Assembly (NCBI GenBank): GCA_003221075.1
Contig: QHUF01000246.1
Coordinates: forward strand, 1-11,228
Length of the DNA: 11,228 nucleotides
Direction of reading: 5' to 3'
Source: Gemmatimonadota bacterium
GTDB taxonomy: Bacteria > Gemmatimonadota > Gemmatimonadetes > Gemmatimonadales > GWC2-71-9
Shown here piece by piece: positions 7,097 to 11,228 of the stretch (positions within the stretch are counted from its first letter, which is position 1; every line of letters starts with the position of its first letter). Below the pieces are notes generated by a model. It made no database searches and was not told where the DNA came from. It saw only the letters and a program-made list of their open reading frames with translations. The translations under genes and the position numbers were made by a program.

Positions 7097-7663
7097 CTAG
7101 CTGATCAGCCAGGCTGCCGCCGCGGCGACCTTCTGCTCGGCCCGCCAGCGCCCGACGCCCTCACCCAACGCCGCGACGCGGGTTTTCACCTGGCTCGGCG
7201 AACGGCGCACCGCCTTGCCGAGCAAATCGTACACGTCGCGCTCCAGTACAACGCGCACCGTCACGCCGCACTGTTCCAACGCGTCGACGAGCACAGTGCG
7301 GAAAAGCCGACCTTCGGAGGCGTGCGCGCGCATGTGTTGATTGGCAATCGTGGCGGGATCGGTGAGCGAGGCGACGACGACCGCCGCACGGCGAACGCGA
7401 TGCTCAGCACGGTATTCATCCAGCAGGGCGGCGATCGCGCGGCGGGAAAATCGCTCGATGCCGCGCACCAGGCGCGTGACCTTGGCGGTGTCGGTCTCCT
7501 CTGTACCGAAGCCGGCGTGGTAGGGTTGGCGTGAGTCCGCCACGTCGAGGTCGGCCAGCTCGATGACGCGGCTATCGATGACCATGGGCGCTTTCGCAGA
7601 CTTCGCGATCAGCACGGCCGCAGCCCAGCCGGATTTCACGCGAAATCCCACAGTACAGGTCAT
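7097..7663 (-). CDS. Conserved protein of unknown function, 188 residues
   Basis: I recognise the general look of this protein from uncharacterised proteins of Gemmatimonadota-like genomes, but no function is known to me. It begins with a strand-rich segment (VGFRVKSGWAAAVLIA, then PMVIDSRVIELAD). DSRQPYHAGFG follows at 43-53, a long helix at about 57-87, and a strand RRAAVVVAS at 91-99. Next come HMRAHASEGRLFR at 110-122 and a closing helix, RWRAEQKVAAAAAWL (about 172-186). The order of an N-terminal beta sheet, a central strand with a conserved His/Glu block and an acidic C-terminal helix resembles RNase H-like folds, but this is inference. No signal peptide or membrane segment is seen, so it is probably cytoplasmic. 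The ATG at 7661-7663 has a strong ribosome binding site (AGGAAGGG, 9-base spacing). A longer reading to 8017 is rejected because it overlaps the SIMPL gene by more than 300 bases in another frame. It lies 16 bases after the SIMPL stop, in a likely operon. Confidence 0.85.
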   Translation of the reverse strand: MTCTVGFRVKSGWAAAVLIAKSAKAPMVIDSRVIELADLDVADSRQPYHAGFGTEETDTAKVTRLVRGIERFSRRAIAALLDEYRAEHRVRRAAVVVASLTDPATIANQHMRAHASEGRLFRTVLVDALEQCGVTVRVVLERDVYDLLGKAVRRSPSQVKTRVAALGEGVGRWRAEQKVAAAAAWLIS

Positions 7664-7672
7664 CGGCAATGA

Positions 7673-7680
7673 CCCTTCCT
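7673..7680 (-). promoter_or_regulatory. Ribosome binding site fixing the start of the 188-residue protein
   Basis: The minus strand reads AGGAAGGG here, 9 bases before the ATG at 7661-7663. The motif overlaps the TGA stop of the SIMPL gene (7680-7682), so a ribosome ending there would be well placed to restart. This supports the short start over the far upstream alternative. Confidence 0.7.
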
Positions 7681-8402
7681 CAGCGATTGGGTATGAACTC
7701 CCAACGCGCCTGGACTGCAACGCGAACCACCACATCACGTGGCGAGATGATCGGAGCAGACGCTTGCCTGGCCTCGGCGAAACCTGACGCGGCGAAGGCA
7801 TCCAAAGCGGGGAAATACGTGTCCCGTGCGCTAACCTCGAGCATACGGCCGATCGAACCTCCCGCGGCGACGGCAAGAGCTCGCGCATCATCGCGCGCCT
7901 TGCTGAGCGCCTCCGCGAGGGCCTGGCGGCGGCCGATCTCGAGGCTGTCGGACTCGTATCCCACGTTTCCGATGTCCGTTGCGCCTGCAGCGAGCGCTTG
8001 GTCGATGACTCGGCCAATGCGAGACAAGTCGCGCACCGTGACGCGAATGGTCGCCGTCGCCTCGTAGTCGATCAGCTTGTTACCCTTGTCGTAGTCGTAG
8101 TTCGGACCTACTCCAAATGCGATGGTCTGCAGCGAATCGCGCCGAAAGCCAGCTCGTACAAGGGTATCGAGCACGGCTTTCGTAACGCGAGCGTTGTGGC
8201 TCGACGCCCCGGCTGCCGTGGCAGCGCGACTCGCAATTCCAATGCGCAAGACAGCGCGCTGCGGGGATAACGTGGTTTCTCCAGACCCTGAGGTCAGGAT
8301 TTCGGAGTCCGCTTTGTGCGAGGGTTCCTGACCGGGAAGCGATGGTGGAAGGAGGAGCGCCGAGGTAAACATGAGAATGAGGGGAATCTTACGGCGGCAC
8401 AT
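7680..8402 (-). CDS. Secreted SIMPL (DUF541) domain protein
   Basis: This 240-residue protein has an N-terminal export signal (MCRRKIPLILMFTSALLLPP, cleavage near SLPG-Q at 24-25) and then a SIMPL/DUF541 domain from about residue 34 to 236. Typical features are the GSGETTLSPQRAVLRIGI strand near 39-56, the N-x-x-V-x-x-V-L-D-x-L helix (70-81), LQTIAFGVGPNYDY (91-104), DYEATATIRVTVRDLSRIG (112-130), ALAAGATDIGNVGYESDS (136-153) and the helix ALSKARDDARALAVAAGG (165-182). SIMPL-domain proteins occur in the periplasm or outer membrane of many Gram-negative bacteria (for example E. coli YggE, linked to oxidative stress), but their biochemical role is unclear. I chose the ATG at 8400-8402 because it is preceded by GGGAG at 6-base spacing and gives a clean signal peptide. 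A TTG at 8430-8432 would add 10 residues and bury the signal. It is the first gene of a probable unit with the 188-residue protein and the hydrolase. Confidence 0.92.
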   Translation of the reverse strand: MCRRKIPLILMFTSALLLPPSLPGQEPSHKADSEILTSGSGETTLSPQRAVLRIGIASRAATAAGASSHNARVTKAVLDTLVRAGFRRDSLQTIAFGVGPNYDYDKGNKLIDYEATATIRVTVRDLSRIGRVIDQALAAGATDIGNVGYESDSLEIGRRQALAEALSKARDDARALAVAAGGSIGRMLEVSARDTYFPALDAFAASGFAEARQASAPIISPRDVVVRVAVQARWEFIPNR

Positions 8403-8498
8403 GGAAAGCTCCCAGAGAGAGGGTGCTGTCAAGTCTACGAGTCGTTCTATTGAAGACGCCTGACGGTTGAATTACAACACCGTGGCAATGTCGTTCGA
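8403..8498 (-). promoter_or_regulatory. 96-base spacer between dnaE2 and the SIMPL gene, promoter likely
   Basis: This is the longest non-coding stretch in the window and the only sizeable one on the minus strand, so a promoter for the SIMPL unit is probable here. It holds the SIMPL ribosome binding site (GGGAG on the minus strand, plus-strand coordinates 8409-8413, 6 bases before ATG). A TTGACA lies at 8427-8432 but has no -10 at the right distance and would start transcription at or past the start codon. Weak AT-richer matches lie upstream (TTGTAA near 8472-8477, TAGAAC near 8446-8451), with no convincing pair. A short interrupted dyad (8464-8482, CGG/TTG arms) has no T-tract, so no clear intrinsic terminator for dnaE2 is seen. 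Confidence 0.4.
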
Positions 8499-11228
8499 TT
8501 AGCCCCAATCCTTGGAATCGGGTGCGACGCGACGCATGGCTCGCAAAAACGAAAGGGGGGAAGGGGAGTCGTGTAGAGGCGCAGCATGCTGCGCCCCTAC
8601 CGATTGCAATCCTTCCACCTTCTCCGCCAAAACATTCACAGTTCCATCATCCTTGGCGAGTTTGCCTTTCACCAATACAAACGGCTCGCCGCGCACGGCC
8701 GCGCGACAGCGATCGTAGACATCGGGCCGCACGATCACGTTCGTCATTCCCGTTTCGTCTTCGACCAACAGGAAGACGATTCCTTTGGCGGTCTCCGGCC
8801 GCTGGCGGGCAACGACGAGGCCTGCCACCTGACATTTTACGCCGGCCTTCAGCTTCTCGAGATCGCGATTGAGCGTCAGGTCAGGCGGTAACGCGTGACG
8901 TACCAAAGACAAAGGATGTGCGCTCGCCGAGAAGCCGAGTGTCGCGTACTCGGCAAGCAGGCGTTCGTGGGCCGCGAGTCCTCCGAATGCCAGCTGCTCA
9001 TGCGGATGGTTCAGTGCGAGCTCGAGCTGGCGCCGGCCGCGGCCATCGCCCGATTGAGTGGACTTGGGCGGCAGCCAAAGACCGACCTGCCATAACAGTT
9101 CGCGCCTCGTCAGGCCGAATCCGTCGCAACCGCCGACCCACATGAGCGCTTCGATAGCCGTGCGTTTGAGCTTCGGCGGTGCGCGCCGAATGAAATCGCC
9201 CACGCTCTTGAACGGGCCATGCTGCTCGCGCTCTTCGACGGTAGCGGTTGCGGTCTCCTCACTCCAATGGCGCATGAAACCCAAACCAATGCGCACGGCC
9301 CCCGCGGCGTGGCCGCGGGGCACGCTACCCTGGTTGGTTTCCACAGTACACCACACATCGCTCACGTTGATATCGGGCAAGCGCATTTCGATGCCGTTGC
9401 GCATGGCATCGCGGCCGAGCGCGTCGATCGAGTAGAAGCCCATCGGCTGATTGTTGAAGAGCGAGACGTAATACTCGACGGCGTGATAATGCCTGAGCCA
9501 GGCCGATTGATACGCGAGCAATCCAAACGCCGCGGCGTGCGACTTGGGGAACCCGAACTCGCTGAAGGCGATCACCTGGCCGAACACTTTTTCGGCCGTG
9601 GCTTCGGGGACGCCGCGGGCGAGGGCGCCGGCGCGAAACTCCTCCCAGAACCCGGCCATCAGATCGTGCGACCGGCGGCGGCTCATCGCGCGCCGTAACG
9701 CTTCCGCCTGTCCCGAGGTGAACCCGGCGAGCGCCTGGCAGACTTGCAGCACCTGATCCTGATAGAGAATCACGCCCAGCGTTTCCGAAAGGCATTCGCG
9801 GAGCAGGGGATGATCGACCGGCGGCTCGTAGGGCCGGCCAGACGCGTGCGCGCGGCGCTGTTCTTCACGCCGCCGCACATACGGGTTCACCGCACCGCCG
9901 ACGATCGGTCCCGGCCGCACGATCGCGACTTCGACGGCGAGGTCTTCGAGGTTGCGCGGGCGGCTGCGCCGGATCATCTGGATCTGCGCGCGACTCTCGA
10001 TCTGAAAGAGACCGATCGTGTCGCCGGCGCAGATGCGGTCGTAGATCGCGGGATCTTCGAAGTCGATGCGGGACAGATCGGGCGGAGTCCCGGTCCGGCG
10101 CGCGATCAGCTCGACGCATTCCTCGACGAGTGACAACATGCCGAGCGCGAGGAAATCGATTTTGATGAAGCGCGCGTCGTCGCAGGAGTCCTTGTCCCAC
10201 TGGCAGACGACGCGGTCGTCCATCGCGGCGCGCTCGAGCGGCACGAGTTCGATGAGCGGGCGTGAGGAGATGATCATGCCGCCGGGATGCTGGGAGACGT
10301 GGCGCGGCAGCCCGCGGATCTCCTGCGCCAGCTGGCACAGCTCCTTCCAGAGCGGCGCATCTTTGCGTCCCGCAAAACCGGGAAGGTGTTCCAGTTCGTC
10401 GGACAGTCCGTCCGCCCGCACGTCCGCCAGTTTCGCGACCAGCTCGATTTCACCGAGCGGCAAATCGAGCGCCTTGCCGATCTCGCGCACTGCCGATCGC
10501 AGACGATAGGTAGGAAACGAGCACACCAGCCCCGCGTGCTCGGCGCCGTAGCGGGTGTAGACGCGGCGGATCAGCTCTTCGCGGATCTCGCGCGGGAAAT
10601 CGAGGTCGATGTCGGGTACCGACGCGAGTGTCTCGTTCAGGAATCGTCCCAGAAAGAGTCTGTTGGCGATCGGGTCGATGTGGGACAGGCCGAGGAGATA
10701 GCACACGATGGAGGAGACCGAGGAGCCGCGTCCCCGGCCGGGCAGCAGATTGCCGCGGGCGCGCCGGGAGCCGCGGCGAATGTCGGCGGCGACCTCGCGG
10801 GCAAGATCGAAAAGGTCGTGGTAGACGAGAAAGAAGCCGCTGAGCTTGTGGTGCTCGATGAGGCGCAGCTCATCGTCGAGCCGGCGCACGGCCTGGGCAT
10901 GATAGAGGGAGCCCGGCGGGTAGCGCTCCTGCATCCTCGCGCGGCACAGCTCGGCCAACGCCTGCGGCGCGGGCGCGCGACCCGAGCCGCGGAAATCGGG
11001 GAAGGTGTACCCCAGGTCGCGCGTCAGGTCGAAGGCCTTGCAGCGCTCGGCGATGGCCATGGTCGTGGCGACAGCATCCGGACAGTCAGCGAACAGCGCC
11101 ACGACTTCTTCCAGTGGCCGCAAGTAAAACTCGCTGTTGGGATTTCGCGCCCGATGCGAGCCATCGAGCGTCGTGCGATGCCGGATGGCGACCATGATAT
11201 CGTGCAACCGGTGCAGCTCGCGCGTGTG
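8499..11228 (-). CDS. dnaE2: Error-prone DNA polymerase DnaE2/ImuC type, 5' end missing
   Basis: This C-family DNA polymerase resembles DnaE2 (ImuC), which works with ImuA/ImuB in damage-induced lesion bypass. The frame is open to the right edge (first residues HTRELHR), so 909 residues are present; the N-terminal PHP domain, about 150-250 residues, is missing. A TTG at 11205-11207 is not taken as the start because homology continues upstream. In order: thumb and palm with GRGRGSSVSSIVCYLLG (about 165-182); PDIDLDF at 205-211 and KIDF (Asp358), the palm catalytic aspartates; HPGGMIIS (about 344-351); FQIESRAQ (408-415); VEVAIVRPGPI (432-442); GFPKSHAAAFGLLAYQSAWL (559-578); NNQPMGFYS (602-610); a helix-hairpin-helix region near 680-710; and an OB-fold near 799-875. 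GRGRGSSVSS replaces the commoner GRGSA-type motif, suggesting a divergent DnaE2-like subfamily. Two palindromic stretches lie in frame at about residues 637-643 and 876-886. imuA/imuB are not in view. Confidence 0.92.
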   Translation of the reverse strand, partial: HTRELHRLHDIMVAIRHRTTLDGSHRARNPNSEFYLRPLEEVVALFADCPDAVATTMAIAERCKAFDLTRDLGYTFPDFRGSGRAPAPQALAELCRARMQERYPPGSLYHAQAVRRLDDELRLIEHHKLSGFFLVYHDLFDLAREVAADIRRGSRRARGNLLPGRGRGSSVSSIVCYLLGLSHIDPIANRLFLGRFLNETLASVPDIDLDFPREIREELIRRVYTRYGAEHAGLVCSFPTYRLRSAVREIGKALDLPLGEIELVAKLADVRADGLSDELEHLPGFAGRKDAPLWKELCQLAQEIRGLPRHVSQHPGGMIISSRPLIELVPLERAAMDDRVVCQWDKDSCDDARFIKIDFLALGMLSLVEECVELIARRTGTPPDLSRIDFEDPAIYDRICAGDTIGLFQIESRAQIQMIRRSRPRNLEDLAVEVAIVRPGPIVGGAVNPYVRRREEQRRAHASGRPYEPPVDHPLLRECLSETLGVILYQDQVLQVCQALAGFTSGQAEALRRAMSRRRSHDLMAGFWEEFRAGALARGVPEATAEKVFGQVIAFSEFGFPKSHAAAFGLLAYQSAWLRHYHAVEYYVSLFNNQPMGFYSIDALGRDAMRNGIEMRLPDINVSDVWCTVETNQGSVPRGHAAGAVRIGLGFMRHWSEETATATVEEREQHGPFKSVGDFIRRAPPKLKRTAIEALMWVGGCDGFGLTRRELLWQVGLWLPPKSTQSGDGRGRRQLELALNHPHEQLAFGGLAAHERLLAEYATLGFSASAHPLSLVRHALPPDLTLNRDLEKLKAGVKCQVAGLVVARQRPETAKGIVFLLVEDETGMTNVIVRPDVYDRCRAAVRGEPFVLVKGKLAKDDGTVNVLAEKVEGLQSVGAQHAAPLHDSPSPLSFLRAMRRVAPDSKDWG
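8573..8600. repeat. 28-base near-perfect palindrome translated in the dnaE2 tail
   Basis: Thirteen of 14 base pairs match around the centre GCATGC; only the fifth pair (A/C) fails. The uninterrupted core GGCGCAGCATGCTGCGCC lies at 8579-8596. In dnaE2 it is read as VGAQHAAPL, just after the OB-fold and before the last ~20 residues. The form resembles a dispersed REP/MITE-like palindrome that inserted without breaking the frame. Only one copy is in the window, so repetition in the genome is inferred. Confidence 0.65.
9300..9320. repeat. Hairpin (9-bp stem, 3-base loop) inside a variable loop of dnaE2
   Basis: CCCCGCGGC at 9300-9308 pairs perfectly with GCCGCGGGG at 9312-9320 across a GTG loop. 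In dnaE2 it encodes PRGHAAG, between the strand ending WCTVE and the strand AVRIGLGFM, where related polymerases usually have a shorter variable loop. It may be a palindromic insertion or simply a GC-rich coincidence. Confidence 0.4.

Noticed and set aside
7664..8017. 118-residue N-terminal extension of the unknown 188-residue protein
   Set aside because: It overlaps the SIMPL gene in another frame, has low-complexity Arg/Ser-rich composition, and a strong ribosome binding site supports the later ATG.
8403..8432. TTG start of the SIMPL protein, or its TTGACA as a -35 box
   Set aside because: The downstream ATG has GGGAG at proper spacing and a clean signal peptide. As a -35, the TTGACA has no -10 partner and would place the transcript start at or past the ATG.
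8464..8482. Interrupted dyad downstream of dnaE2 as an intrinsic terminator
   Set aside because: The stem is only 3+3 base pairs with a bulge and is not followed by a T-tract on the minus strand.

Overview
This is a GC-rich chromosomal window from a free-living bacterium. Three things make Gemmatimonadota, or a neighbouring soil phylum such as Acidobacteriota, the most likely source: the GC bias, the style of the secreted TonB/TPR and SIMPL proteins, and the variant error-prone polymerase. This placement is inference; there is no rRNA or other taxonomic marker. Coding density is very high. No intergenic gap reaches 100 bases, and I see no tRNA, rRNA, CRISPR array, insertion sequence or phage gene.

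Layout. On the plus strand, positions 1-3431 hold most of a long Lhr-type DNA helicase gene whose 5' end lies off the left edge. All other genes are on the minus strand and run towards it. Read in their own direction they are: the C-terminal ~909 residues of an error-prone DNA polymerase (dnaE2/imuC type, 5' end off the right edge); a secreted SIMPL-domain protein; a 188-residue conserved protein of unknown function; a lipoprotein-type alpha/beta hydrolase that appears to lack its nucleophile; a secreted protein with two TPR-like plus TonB-C-terminal modules; a three-helix membrane protein with a large extracytoplasmic domain; and methionine sulfoxide reductase msrA. The msrA and lhr stop codons share one CTAG.

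How the genes may work together. SIMPL, the unknown protein and the hydrolase look like one transcription unit (gaps of 16 bases and about 0-35 bases). The TonB-like protein, membrane protein and msrA look like a second unit, with a candidate promoter just upstream of the TonB-like gene (around 6073-6103) and a 10-base overlap between membrane protein and msrA. Four of the middle products are predicted to be exported or membrane-bound, so the centre of the window is mostly envelope biology. The flanks are DNA-repair and damage-tolerance enzymes (Lhr, DnaE2).

I found no clear new multi-gene system. The points most worth a second look are: a near-perfect 28-base palindrome translated in frame inside the dnaE2 tail, with a second hairpin inside a variable loop of the same gene; the hydrolase with Gly in place of the catalytic Ser; the duplicated TPR-TonB_C secreted protein; and the unknown 188-residue family.
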